Positions 8,589 through 20,404 of a stretch of DNA of 64,000 nt are shown one piece after another (the stretch's first letter is position 1; each line of letters begins with the position of its first letter). Below the pieces are notes generated by a model, which did no database searches, was not told where the DNA came from, and was given only the letters and a program-made list of their open reading frames with translations. The DNA lies in NCBI GenBank assembly GCA_914767885.1, contig CAJZBQ010000014.1, positions 620,001-684,000 of the forward strand, written 5' to 3'. Source of the DNA: Blepharisma stoltei (lineage: Eukaryota; Ciliophora; Heterotrichea; Heterotrichida; Blepharismidae). A program made the translations under genes and the position numbers.

Positions 8589-11079
8589 TTACTTCTTCTT
8601 AGAAATAATAGCCTCACAGTCGTTGCACACTCTAACTGGAGTTTTTGTATATCCGAGTATTGGGATGAATTCCCGTTTAAGACTGCAGTTGTTGCAAATG
8701 ACTAAACCACAGTTCCGGCAATGATGCTTTCTTATCAATAGCCAAAATCTCACTTGGCATTTCGGGCAGATTTCAGCAGTCTCGTCAGGAACCCATTTTG
8801 GCATCTTCACAAGTAGCCATTCAGCAGCTGATTTGCTTGGATTATAATCACAAAATGGTGAAATTCGTAAGGTGCTGATTTCCTAATTGATATCACTAAT
8901 TTTGTACTTTATGATTGTGAGGCTTGGTTTTCCATGAAAATTCTCCAAGACAGTAAAATAACTTGAAGGGGAGGCGCCTGCCCTTTTAGTCTGTCCCTAG
9001 CAATCTGAAAGGTCTGTGGTTTTCCGCTTCCATCCTGTGGCAGCGAAAGCTTTTAGCCGCTACACAGCGTCAAGGAAGACAGAAGTCTATCACTCTTTAA
9101 CTATTGAAGACACCAACACCACTTCTGGCAAATCGAAGCAGGTAACCCAGCAACCTGTGAGCCCAATGCGTGTAAAAATGGTGTAAGCTCTGGACGCTGC
9201 GCATCTAGATTTCTTTAATTTTATGATTGCTTTGGATTTCTTTTGTCTCTTCCTTCAGTCTGTAGTGCAGGGTTAGCATTGAGGACCCTCACATGTCGTT
9301 TTGGACGTCTTTTAGGGTCATATATGGGCTTAATACGCGCCCTTTACATAAAATCTACATTGTTCTTACATCAATCTCAATATTTTGTTGATCCAGTTTC
9401 CTTGTAACATAATGACCCACCCTTTGAATAGTCAGAGAACTCCTTGTTCTCAGTATATTGTTTGTAATAAGTCCAAGGACGGTGTCGCTAGGAAGCAATT
9501 GAAATCTGAAAATGTCTTCTCTAAGCTCAACTAAGACACCTTTAAATATTTTTCTATCGTCTTCTGATAGTAATTTGCAGTTATGAAGCAATATATGCTC
9601 AAGATTTTTGCATGAGTTGCTGATGAAGTTTAACCCTTCTTTTGTTATATAAGTGCCTGATAAATTTATCTTTTTCAAGCTATGGCAACCCTTAACAAGC
9701 AGTTCAATTCCTTTATCAACAACTGAATAGCAGCCAAGTAAACTCAAATCTTCTAGCTCTTTTCTGATAGAGCAAAATATTGTTAAAATCTTTTTGGATA
9801 AATTAAGCCCTCATGAGCAAGCAAGAAATTTTATATATAATTAATGATTAATTTATTTAAATGATAATTTCGCTTATTTAAGATGATTTCCTAAAAGGCA
9901 GATTATATTAATTGAGGTTTTCTAATTTCTTCTGTTTTTTACATCTTTTAAGAACAAAATAATTAAAATAACCCATCTGCTAATGAGTAGGTGTAAGCGC
10001 CTGAGTTTTCTTAAATAAGCCACTCCTTGATCAGTAACACATCTGCATTCAGATAAAGATAGCCGAGTAAGCCCTCTGCCGCCTCCTTTTAAGTCCACAG
10101 GGAGAATTGTTCCATCAATCCCACTTATCTCAGAATCAATCGAGCTGAGCCTAATTTGTCTTGGGTTTGGAAACTTTTCAGTCAAGCACACCAGTGCATG
10201 GTCATCAACTCCATCACATCCATCAAGCAGTAATGTTTGAAGCCTGCATAAATCTTACGACAAAGGATTGCAATTTTGAGCAATTGCAAGAAGTGACTGC
10301 GCATCAATATATTGGCAGTATCTGAAATCTAAAGAAGTGAGCTGCCACGCCCTTTGGCAAATAGCTTTCAGCCTTTGTGAATCAAGAATGAACTTATTCG
10401 GAAAAACAGAAAGTGTCCTTCACAAAATGGGCTGCAGTGAAATTTGGTTCCATCTCTTTGACACTCTCGCTACTTTGCTGAGGTCTTCCAAGTTCAAGTA
10501 GCCGAATATTTCAATAAAAAGAGCATCAGGCAGTGCATCCAAGTCAGATACATAGCCTTTATTAATATATTTTTCATGGATCTGGTTTCTATATAATAAA
10601 TAAGTTTTATATTTTTTGAATTTCTGCTGTATAATAAGAGCTGCTTCAGCTTCCTTAAGCTCAATGTCAGGAACTTGTAAGAACTCTCTGATTAAGTATA
10701 CCCATGGAGCTTTTGGATTAGAAGCGACGAAATAGTTGTGGATCTCAACAAGAGATTTGATGTAGTAGTTTAAGTCGATTTTTCGTTCTTTTATGGCAGC
10801 TTCTGATACACTGCTCATAAATACTTGTTGGCTGGGCAGTTTTGGGATCAAATCAAGAAGCTTCTTTTTGGAATTATATTCCGTATGTGAAAAATAGCAC
10901 AAAACGCACTGAAATTTGTAAAAATCATTGAATCTTTTGGTAACAACAGTGCGTGAGAAATTGGTATAAACTTCGATTCCGTACAGAACGAAAGGATTTT
11001 TGTTTGGCACGATGATATGTAAATTCAAGCTTGCAGAAATCTCCATTTTATAATTTATAAAGTGATTGCCTTTATTCAT
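8589..11079 (-). CDS. PX / IQ / F-box / LRR / FYVE multidomain protein, about 642 aa
   Basis: Likely a phosphoinositide-bound substrate adaptor of an SCF-type ubiquitin ligase. Order: PX-like domain (res. 10-130), IQ-like helix (AALIIQQKFKKY), F-box (LPDALFIEIFGYL..VSKRW), leucine-rich repeats of the AMN1/FBXL type (SLSECRCVTDQGV), and a C-terminal FYVE finger with WVPD, RKHHCRNCG and RVCNDC. Introns: 10244-10258 and 9355-9369 (15 nt) and probably 8883-8907 (25 nt). Insertions: IES 9799-9993 and SINE-like 8918-9219. With all removed the length is 643 codons exactly. Start may be ATG 11046, since a TATA-like stretch separates it from ATG 11079. The FYVE part could be mistaken for a separate gene; the intron and insert solution joins them in frame. 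Confidence 0.8.
8918..9219 (+). mobile_element. SINE-like element in the F-box/FYVE gene
   Basis: A 302-bp insert flanked by TTTATGATTG (8908-8917 and 9220-9229). It shares GGCTACACAGTATCAAGGAAGACAGAAG-type sequence (written here as the 53751 copy, positions 53858-53885) with the insert at 53751-54065, and both end with a TTAGATATCTTTAA-like tail. The duplication contains TA, so TA-TA excision restores the coding sequence. The host gene runs on the opposite strand. Confidence 0.75.
9799..9993. mobile_element. Decayed MITE-like IES in the F-box gene LRR region
   Basis: A 195-bp AT-rich insert whose left part, GCCCTCATGAGCAAGCAAG, is a degenerate form of the CTCCGTGAGCGAAC end. TAA (TTA on the coding strand) flanks both sides at 9799-9801 and 9994-9996. 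Excision joins ..LRKLRRL to SKKILTIF.. in frame. A TA pair 6 bp away (9988-9989) would also keep the frame, so the exact edge is uncertain. Confidence 0.6.
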
Positions 11080-11226
11080 CCACGATTAGAGTGGATTATT
11101 GTTTTTCAGTAGTCATTATATTTATTTTTTAGATAGGAATTTGTTGAGCTGAATTTATTGATTTTTTTTTAATTTGACAATGATACCAATACAGTCATAA
11201 TTTAAAATTTATATAATTTGCAAACA

Positions 11227-12052
11227 ATGATAGCTAATGATAATGGAAGATCTTCACCAGATAAAGGCTTAGATGGAGAAACTAGAAGCACTTTTTATGA
11301 AACTCCCAAGTATTGACGGGTGAAACAAATTTCTTCAAAATTAAACAATTATGAGGCTGACGCAAAAGCAGAAGTGGAATCTCAAAATGAAGCCTTAAAT
11401 AAGCGTATTGAATCACTTCAAAATAAAATAACATCATTAAAAGCCTTAGAAGAGACCAAACTCGAGGTAATTTCGAATTCAGTCAGTAGAAGATAGCATT
11501 TCTGCTCTACAAGAATCGTTTCTCGATGAAGCCCAATCCCTTGAAGCCCTGAGCGAGAAAAAGACCAAAGAGTTAAAACTATCTGAAAATAATCTGATTA
11601 TCAGCATTACTGATGAAAAACAAGAAAGAAAACTCCATGAAATGAAAAGAAACAAAAACCTCGATGAAAAATTTGTCACGTTAAAAATCGATGTTTCCAA
11701 TGAAATTAAGATGAGAGAAGAGTCAGAAGAGTACCTTATCACAGATTTCGAAACTGATATCATCAATTTAAACGAAAGTGTCAGCAACGAGTCAAAAATT
11801 AGAGATGACAGGTTTGAAGACTTGATCAGAATCATTGGAGATAATTTAAGCAGAGGCTATCAAGCTCTTGATGCTGAGAGGAATAGCAGAAAAGCTATCC
11901 ATGAACTTTATAAAAAATTTGTAAACGAGCTTAAAGCAAAAATCGAAAGTCAAATTGCACAAGATCGAAGAGAAAGAGAACTGTTTGAAGAAAACTTAAT
12001 AAGGGTGCTAGAGAATGCTTGCAGGAGCATGGAAACTGGAGTCAAATTATAA
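11227..12052 (+). CDS. SF-assemblin / beta-giardin family protein, 269 aa
   Basis: Filament-forming coiled-coil protein of basal-body-associated striated fibres. Starts at ATG 11227; one 16-nt intron GTAATTTCGAATTCAG at 11467-11482; UGA read as Trp at about 11317. Nearly the whole chain is heptad-rich. The C-terminal end (ERNSRKAIHELYKKF...REREL..ENLIRVLENACRSME) has the layout typical of SF-assemblins. TAA stop 12050-12052. Family call is from the C-terminal pattern. Confidence 0.8.
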
Positions 12053-12115
12053 GAATTATTTAATTTCCATCAATTAATTGCATATTCTAGACTAAATGGC
12101 ATTTAGTTGTAAATT

Positions 12116-15037
12116 ATGGAGGTATCCTACACTCTTTTGCATGATGAGGCTGAGTGGCGAAAATCTCTAATAGAAGGAAATGTGCAATATGAGCTATTCT
12201 TGAGCATTGGCGAAGACTCATTCGTAGGGAGTGTCTCAATCCAATTTTTTTTGAATTCGGCTCCTACAAAACTTTGGTTGGATTACTCAGGGAAATTTAT
12301 TAATTCCATTGAAGTCAATGATTCTATTTGCCAATCAACTAGGTCTGATAATAAATTGTACCTCAAATGCCTCAAGCAAGGCCTGAACCAAATTCAAATA
12401 TCATTTGAGTCTTACTACTCCACTAATGGAACAGGATTGCATAAGTTCACAGATCCTATGGATGGTCGGACTTACATATATTCATATATGTGCCCATACT
12501 ATGCCAATAAAGTGTTCCCTTGTTTTGATCAGCCTGACATCAAAGGGGAATTTACAATCACACTTGAAGCTAATGAAGACTTCAAGGTATACTCCAACGT
12601 AATTATGAGATAGGAAGAAGTACGGTCCAGGTCAAGGGCTTATGGCAGAGCAAACCACATTTTCTGCCCAACAAAACCTATAAGCACTTATATTGTCGCA
12701 ATTATTTGTGGAGAATTCACAGGGAGGAAAGATGAGCTGGATCGGGGAATTTTTTGCCGTCAAAGTTTGTTTAATTTTATTCAATTTGAAGGGGTTTTTG
12801 GCTGGACTAGAGGAGGAATGAACTTTTATCAGGAGTTTTTTCAAAAAGAGTATGCATTCGGGAAATACGACCAAGTGTTTTGTCCTGAATTCAACATGGG
12901 TGCCATGGAGTGTGCCGGATGTGTGGAAATTAATGATAATTATGTATGAAAAGAGCAAGCAGTAAAAAGCGAAGAGTTTTGGCTATATAATACTGTTCTT
13001 CATGAAATGTGCCATATGTGGTTCGGGAATCTAGTCACACTGAAGTGGTGGGATGATTTATGGCTCAATGAAAGCTTTGCTACTTATTTCTCATTCTTCA
13101 CGAAACTTTATATGCTGGGGAAAAAATATGTCCGAGTGAAGAGATGCTATCCAAAAGGGAAGGTGGTGGCTTAAAACCTTCCTTGGCTTGGGTGAAGGCA
13201 ACCAGCCCATCAGAAATCCCCTGGCAAAGGTTATTATCCGTTGTACATATTTCTTAATGTGCAACTGATTATATTCCTTGACGGAGGAAGAGAAGTCCAT
13301 CGTAAAATACAATACTCTCCCTTGAGCTTGAATTTTTCCTGAGATGGGTTTTTGTCTCACAACCGAATGCTATGACAGTGATTCCATTGTTTCCTGGAGT
13401 AGGTGCTCGTTAATCAAATTAAAGGCCTAAGAAGACTTAGCTCTTAAACATGTTAATAAGCTCCAATTAAAAATAAATTCACACACTCATTCTACGCAAA
13501 TGAAGAAATCGCAGGCGGTGATTCATGGATATCATTTTTAGAAAATAAAGTAAGGGGTTATGCTGCTGATACTCTTAAATCAACTCATGCTGTCCGAGTA
13601 CAAGTTACAGATACTCAAGAAGCCATCTCAAACTTAGATTCCATCACATATTGAAAAGGAGCTTCCCTCTTAAAGCAGCTCATTTTTACGATGGGCTTGG
13701 ATGCGTTTAGACGAGGGATGGTGTCTTATTTCAATAAATACGAATTCCAGAACGTGACAGTTTATGATTTTGTTGATACTTTGCAAGACGAAACTGAATT
13801 TAACCTTAGAGATTGGACACAAGAATGGGTCTTAGAAGCTGGAATAAATTCTATAAGAATTGTAAATGCTATTTAGGAATGGGAAGTCGAAGATGGGATC
13901 ATTTTAAATGCAACGGCTTATCAGAATATTACAAGTGGGACTATTTTGAGAAAGCACGTTTTACTTGTAGAAGGAATGAATGAAGAAGGAACTCTTTTTA
14001 AAGAAAAAATTAAAATTTCTAATGTAGAGCAACAAATTGTTTTAGAACTTATAGGGAAGCCAGCGCCTAAAGGCATTATTGTAAACTCTGAAGACCACGC
14101 ATATGTAGAAATCCTTATTGATTCGAAGTCTTTGGAATTTTTCTTTATAAACAGACAAATAAACTCAATCTCTCTTCTAAACCGAGGAGTGCTTTGGCTA
14201 TCAATTTGGTCTCTAGTAGAAGAACAGCTACTTTCTTCCACAGTTTTCCTTGATCTTGTATCACAACTTTTGCCATCAGAGCCTTGCGACGAAATAGTTG
14301 ACATAATTCTTGGAAACGCGCTGAAAGCAACATTTAATTATTTGCCTTATGAAATGATTTCCGCTCATAGTCAATCTTTGGTTCAAGCAATCAAAGAGAA
14401 ATTGTCTAATAATGCAGCTGATAAAAATACACGTAAGCTTTATTTAGAACGAAAATTATTTGGATTTTTATTTTCAGACGACGACATCAGAGAAGCTTAT
14501 CGATACTCTTTATCTCTGGCACGAGCTGAAACATGGAGAGGGATAATGTCGCTGGCTTCGATTATCCCTTATGAAGAAATCAAAGATATACTTGCCCAAG
14601 AACTTAAATATGACACGACTGACAACTCACTCAAATTGAAATTATATTGTGATGGTGCTGCATTTGATAATAAAAAATTTTCTTGGGATCTGATTTTGAG
14701 TAGAGGTGAACTCTCATTGTCTCAATTGGAATTTCTGATGAAGGGATTTAACCAATTTAACCAAAAAGAAGTGCTAAAGGAATATGCCCAGCAGTTTTTC
14801 GAATATTTACCATCTATTTTTAATTCTCAAGATAGAGAATATGCTGAAGCATTTTTCAGATATCTTCTACCTAGATATGAAAAGCCTGAAGTAAATATTG
14901 AAAAATTGCTAAAAATTAACTCGAACCAGAAATGAGTACAAAGAATATTAGATGAAACAATTGAATCGTTGAGAAAGGATAGCTCGTGCCAGATGGTTGT
15001 TAAGGCAATGCTTGATGAAAATAAAGAATCTTCTTAG
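12116..15037 (+). CDS. M1 family zinc aminopeptidase, about 831 aa
   Basis: Removes N-terminal residues from peptides; likely cytosolic, puromycin-sensitive type. HEMCH followed by WLNESFA supplies the HEXXH-E zinc site. The substrate-binding GAMEN motif reads GAMEC. DSITYWKGAS and a long ERAP1-like C-terminal region follow. Introns GTAATTATGAGATAG (12599-12613) and GTAAATGCTATTTAG (13862-13876). An insert at about 13098-13485 breaks the region just after the active site; removal gives [21 protein letters not shown] is Trp in YVWKEQ and YWKGAS. TAG 15035-15037. With introns and insert removed the length is a whole number of codons. Confidence 0.9.
13098..13485. mobile_element. Insert in the M1 aminopeptidase gene, boundaries ambiguous
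   Basis: About 388 bp, less AT-rich than intergenic DNA, not coding in the host frame. CTCATTCT occurs at 13090-13097 and 13486-13493 and could be an 8-bp duplication; excision there restores the frame. Alternatively a TA-TA excision (13109 to 13494) also restores it, leaving four extra residues. The right end is an A-rich tail (CCAATTAAAAATAAATT). I see no clear match to the other SINE-like copies. Confidence 0.55.
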
Positions 15038-15473
15038 ATACTAATATTTAATAAGTTAATATCTCTATAAGAAGCAGGAAGTTTAAATATAAAATATTAA
15101 TATCATTTTTGCGAAGGCAATAAATTATAAGCATATAGTCAATGCTATTTTAATCATAAATTAGGAGATTTTGATCTTTGAGGCTCTATATTTACTTGGC
15201 TAATTTTAAAAAATATTTGAAATGTATTCAGAAGCCTAAAGTCATAAAATTGATAATTTCAATCTGTTTTCTGATCATTCTTTGCATTTTTCTGGATATA
15301 AACCTAAAAAAACAGTTTATCCCTTTACTTGGCCTCCTCTAGATTTTTCCATTTTTAATTTTTATATCCCAATATCTACATTAACCTCTAATACTCCATA
15401 TTTAAATTTCAAATTCCAGATTTTTTATAAACTATAAAAATTGATATCCCAAAAGTGTTTATATAAAAATAAA
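15038..15473. other. Intergenic, AT-rich upstream of Hsp70
   Basis: No coding sequence, RNA gene or repeat is recognisable. It must contain the Hsp70 promoter, but I could not find convincing inverted nGAAn heat-shock elements by eye. Confidence 0.5.
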
Positions 15474-17681
15474 ATGTCAAGCGAAGGACCATGTATTGGA
15501 ATTGATCTTGGAACCACATACAGTTGTGTTGGTGTGTGGCAAAACGACCGTGTCGAGATCATAGCAAATGATCAAGGCAATCGGACAACTCCCTCATACG
15601 TCGCATTCACTGAAAGCGAAAGACTAATTGGAGATGCAGCTAAAAACCAAGTTGCAAGAAACCCTGAAAATACAGTTTTTGACGCTAAAAGATTGATTGG
15701 AAGAAAATTCAACGAGCCAGTTGTACAAAGTGATATGCGACTTTGGCCTTTTAGAGTTATCTGTGGAGCTGATGAACGTCCTCAGATTGTTGTACAATTC
15801 AAAGGCCAAGAAAAAAGATTTTACCCAGAAGAAATTTCTGCTATGGTACTCACAAAAATGAAAGAAACAGCTGAAGCTTATCTTGGGAGATCAGTAAAAA
15901 ATGCTGTTGTCACTGTCCCTGCTTACTTCAATGACTCTCAAAGACAAGCTACCAAAGATGCAGGAACTATAGCAGGACTTGAAGTAAAGCGAATTATCAA
16001 TGAGCCAACTGCAGCAGCTATTGCATATGGACTTGATAAAAAAGGCCAAGGCGAAACAAATATTCTTATATTTGATTTGGGTGGCGGGACATTCGATGTA
16101 TCGTTACTTACTATTGATGACGGGATTTTTGAAGTAAAAGCAACGTCAGGAAACACCCACTTGGGAGGAGAAGATTTTGATAATCGAATGGTAGAATTTT
16201 GCGCTAATGATTTTAAGAAAAAAAAGGAGCTGACATAAGGTCAAATAATCGCGCTTTAAGAAGGCTTAGAACTGCTTGTGAAAGAGCTAAAAGAACGCTT
16301 TCATCAGCCACTCAAGCAAGCATTGAAATCGATTCTCTTGCAGAAGGCACTGATTATTTCACTACGATTACCAGAGCTAAATTTGAAGAATTGAATATGG
16401 ACTACTTCAGAGGATGCCTTGAGCCAGTTGAACGCGTTTTGAGGGACTCTGGGCTGGCTAAGAGCCAAGTCCATGAAATTGTGCTCGTAGGTGGGTCTAC
16501 AAGAATTCCAAAAGTGCAGCAAATAATTCAAGAATTTTTCAATGGAAAAGAACCATGCAGAAATATAAACCCAGACGAGGCTGTAGCGTATGGAGCTGCT
16601 GTACAAGGAGCAATACTTTCAGGAGAATCCTCAAGTCAAGTGCAAAGCGTAGTTTTATTAGATGTCACTCCTTTATCACTTGGAATTGAAACGGCTGGAG
16701 GGGTTATGACAGTGCTTATTCCGAGAAACTCGACTATCCCAACTAAAAAGGCCCAAACTTTCACAACTTATGCAGATAATCAGCCTGGGGTTTGCATTCA
16801 GGTATTTGAAGGCGAAAGATCAATGACGAGAGATAACCATCTCCTTGGAAAATTCAACTTAGAAGGAATCCCGCCAGCACCCAGAGGAGTTCCACAAATT
16901 GAAGTGCCTTTGATATCGACGCAAATGGAATTCTAAATGTGTCAGCTCTCGATAAAGCTACTGGGAAAGCTAATAAAATTACTATTACAAATGATAAAGG
17001 AAGACTCAATCCCCTTCTGTGAGCTACCAATATTTTTCATTAAATTGAATTCTCAGTTTTTTTATTTTATATTAAAATTGTAATCCATTGTAAATATTTC
17101 AAAAGAAATCAATTCATTTATAAATTTATGATTTAGAAGGCAAATTGTTTATAATAAATTAAATTCTTATTTACAAAAAATATCTAAAAAAAGAATTTTT
17201 CTAGTTTTCAAAAGAAATAGTTTTCATGTCCCCAAAAAGTGTAGAATAGTTTTTCATTCACAATGGGAGAGTCAGTAAAAATGACATTGAAAAAATGGTA
17301 ATTGAAGCAGAAAGATATAAGAGAGAAGACGAAGAAGCCAAACAAAAAGCTGAAGCGAAAAACGGGCTAGAAAGCTATACCTACAATATGAGGAACACTT
17401 TGAATGATGAAAATTTGAAGGATAAAATTCAAGCAGGAGACAGACAAATTATTGAGTCGAAAATTGATGAAGTTCAAAGATGGCTGGAGGCACATCAAAA
17501 TGTAGAAACCAAAGAGTATGAAGCGAAGCAGAAGGAACTGGAAAATGTTTGCAATCCAATTATGATGAAGATCTACCAGAAAGGAGGAGTACCAAATATG
17601 AATGGAATGAATGGCACTCCAGGAGGACAGAAGAATGAAGGAAGCCAAGGAAGAGGGCCAACTGTTGAAGAAGTTGATTAA
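15474..17681 (+). CDS. Cytosolic Hsp70 chaperone with two apparent frameshifts
   Basis: ATP-dependent chaperone. It opens with [13 protein letters not shown], has [14 protein letters not shown] and [13 protein letters not shown] in the ATPase domain, then the substrate domain, and ends with EEVD, the cytosolic signature. Two single-base losses break the frame: in an A8 run at 16218-16225 (expected ..[16 protein letters not shown]) and near 16906 (GAAGTG-CCTTTGAT, expected an extra A before CC). An IES at 17006-17271 interrupts [11 protein letters not shown]. Restoring two bases and removing the IES gives 648 codons. Start ATG 15474 was preferred over an upstream TTG. Either assembly indels or a recent pseudogene; strong conservation elsewhere favours error. 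Confidence 0.9.
17006..17271. mobile_element. Decayed MITE IES in Hsp70, TCA-flanked
   Basis: A 266-bp AT-rich insert with TCA at 17006-17008 and 17272-17274. Ends read ATCCCCTTCTGTGAGC and TCACAATGGGAGAG, a worn version of the family inverted repeat. Excision restores the highly conserved [11 protein letters not shown] of Hsp70, which fixes the junction to within the TCA repeat. No TA is available at either junction. Confidence 0.85.
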
Positions 17682-17845
17682 ATAATTAAATTGATTTAAG
17701 AATTGCCTTTTATTAATTAATTATTCATGGCTTGAAATAAAAATTGTATTTTTGATATATATAGATAAATAAATTAAATTATAAGCTAAAACTTATTATA
17801 TTAGAATAAGTAATTAAACGTTATAAAAAATTATAAGAAAAATAA

Positions 17846-18661
17846 ATGAGTTATCCAAGCCCATATGAACTAGAAGCTGAATCATTAATTACTTTAGCAT
17901 TTGAAAGTGAAAAGGTTGCTCGCATAGAAGAAATAAATTCCCATAAGCTCAGCCCAAGTGGCTCTTTTAATATCTCGTCATGAACTAATCAGCAGGCTCC
18001 GATTGATATGAGAATTACTATCAGATTAAAAGACTCCCCTTCTCCTCCAATAATTGAAGAATTCCACTATACTCAATCGGTTTTCAATTACAAGCCTTCA
18101 ATTGATGCTGAAAAACTTATTTCTCCATCAACCTCTAACAATGTTGGCATTACTAAAGATATAAGTAATGAAAAAGTTACACAAATCAGGCACATTACCC
18201 CAACTCCAAAAAAGGCTGTTGAAAAAATAAAGCTGAACACTATAAGAATAGAAAACAATTGTTCTGCACCTAGAAAAAGCAACGCTCTTCCTACAAGCTA
18301 TGCTGTCAATCATGTGCTTCATAGGAAAATGAAGTCTGATGCTGAGCGCGTAAAGGTAATTTAGACAACAAAGGTTTCTGATTGATGATCAAGTCCTTCA
18401 AGTCGGCAGTCACGAGCGCAAAAGAAAAGATTTGAACTGCCAGAAATACACAAAACAGTCCCAAATTACAAAAATAGGAGAGAAAGCGCTTTGAATCTGC
18501 ATGTTGTGACGTCTCCAGTAAGCATTGATAATGGAAAAAAGCATTTATTTAACAATAACTATGTCAAACTTTCATCAAGAAGTCCAGGGCATGCTTTTTG
18601 GAATGCTTTAGACTCAAGATTAACTGATAAAATCTATATTACTCATAGAAGTGATTCATAA
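17846..18661 (+). CDS. Hypothetical protein, 266 aa
   Basis: ATG 17846 to TAA 18659-18661 with a 15-nt intron GTAAAGGTAATTTAG at 18350-18364 and UGA read as Trp at three sites. The protein is rich in Ser, Pro, Lys and Asn, looks largely disordered, and has no signal peptide or membrane segment. No family recognised. Convergent with the next minus-strand gene, 40 bp away. Confidence 0.75.
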
Positions 18662-18701
18662 AATTAAACAATTCAAAACTCATTATTTATATATTTTTGA
18701 A

Positions 18702-20404
18702 TTATTTTTTCTTTCCTTGAGATTTTATGACTCTATTAATTATGATGCTTCCTTTTGGCTTTTCAGCAGCTTTAACTTCATTATCAGGCCCTGGTTTATG
18801 GTTTTCTATTGCTTTGTCTTTATGCTTTGTACTTTTTAATAGAACTGGCAAAATTTTCTCAGCGAAAATGATATCAAATTTTTCAGATTTGGTAAGAATT
18901 GGCTTATATACTCTTGTTTTTTCATTGGGTGATTTTTGAATTTCCTTTTTTTCTTTTTGAGGAATTTTTGATTTCTTTTCAGGAAGAGGGCGTATTGGAG
19001 AAACATCAGGTGTTTTTTGAAGGATTTTTAATGATGGAACTGGCTTAATATCATTGCCTAGCTTTGAGATTTTTGAATTTTTTCCATTATTCCCCTCTCC
19101 ATTAGAGAGCAAAGCTTTATGCTTGCTCACAGAGGATTATTTTTTAAAAAAATTAATAAATGTTTTCTTCTAAATTTAAAAAAAATCCCAATTCACAGAA
19201 TTGTAAAATTTATGTTTTAAAATGCAAGATTTTAAGATTCAACAAAATTAGCTAGAGATTTCATTATACAAATTGTTATGTATAGCCCTTTGATATTTTT
19301 TGGTTGCTAGTAATTGGCTTACTTGCCATAGCTAATCTATATTATGACAGCTTCTGACTGAAAAAAAGGGGACTGTCTATGGCTAAGGTACACATAAATA
19401 AAATCGCGCTTCATCGACCCGTCCTCTTCCGGACCTTTTTAGAGTTTGGGAACCTGTCTGCGGCCTGGAGCCAAACCGAACAGGAAACAGAGTCTCCATG
19501 TACTGGCATTTGTTTCCCATTGGGTTTTGTCTTCCTCATCCGTCAATGAAGATTTGTGTCTTTTCGATGGACATTTGGGAAAAGGCCTTTTGCCTCTAGA
19601 GGCCACTCGTGCCAATGACGAAGGCATAGTTTGTACCAATGCTAGCTTGGGAGTTTATTCCTAGCTGTAACTCTAGTCACTCAAGCAACAGCCGTCAAGC
19701 CCAAGCCTGCATATCCAAAGTTCCAAGACAGCATTTGACCAGGAGCAGAGCTATCTCTGGTGGACATGCTGACATACCCAGGGAGCTGAGCGAATCTTCT
19801 ACGAAGAATAGTCTCGGGTGAGGCATAAAAGGAGGAAGAACTCTAATCTATAATTAATGTTAATTTTTTAATGGCTACAGCTAAGGAAGTTTATATTAAA
19901 ATAATTTTTTATTAGCTGTGGTTTTCTACTAGGAATTTTTCCATTTTTTTGTTCGCTAGCAGAGGGGGGATTAGATTCTTTTAATGCTAAGCTCGATTCT
20001 GAGCCCGAAGTTGAGCTTTGAGAGTGTCTATTTTCAATATTAGTAGCCTTGGTTTTTTCTCTTTTAAGTATTGAACATAATGACTGATTTGCTGCTGAGG
20101 CCAGAGCAAGAATAGATTCATTATGTTCTAAGCTCACCTCACTCCTTCTCTGAAATTTAGGTGACTGAAGCTTGCATTTCATAAAACTTTCGTTGAAAAT
20201 GCAAGAGGCTGTGAGATTCAAAGTTGTCTCTTCTGAAAAAAATGCTGAGTCGTTGGCAGATGATTCTTGATTTTTTCCATAAGTTCTCATATGGGCTCTT
20301 TCCTCATTGAGATTTTTAAGGCGGATTGGCTTTCATTTCTTACTAAAGCTTAAAGGAGAAGTGAGCGATAAGTCTACAGAAGAGCTGGATCGGTTAGACT
20401 CCAT
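18702..20404 (-). CDS. Hypothetical Ser/Lys-rich protein, 272 aa
   Basis: From ATG 20404 to TAA 18702. The protein is low in complexity and probably disordered. An 884-bp composite IES at 19087-19970 splits it; excising one TTA repeat joins ..SLALKES to NGKNSKISK.. in frame and gives 273 codons exactly. I do not recognise a family. The start is the first ATG after an in-frame TAA. Confidence 0.6.
19087..19970. mobile_element. Composite IES: MITE carrying a GC-rich insert
   Basis: TTA flanks at 19087-19089 and 19971-19973. Outer parts (19090 to about 19300 and 19880-19970) are the CTCCC-family MITE: a left-end hairpin with GAGAGCAAAG/CTTGCTCACAGAGG, a core TAGCTAGAGATTTCATTATA, and a right end TTTGTTCGCTAGCAGAGG. 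The middle, about 19370-19850, is GC-richer, non-coding DNA resembling the SINE-like class. So a retroelement probably landed in a MITE that was already an IES. Confidence 0.7.

Noticed and set aside
9922-9990. Hydrophobic segment in the F-box protein as a membrane helix
   Set aside because: It is translated IES sequence; excision at 9799-9993 removes it and restores LRR spacing.
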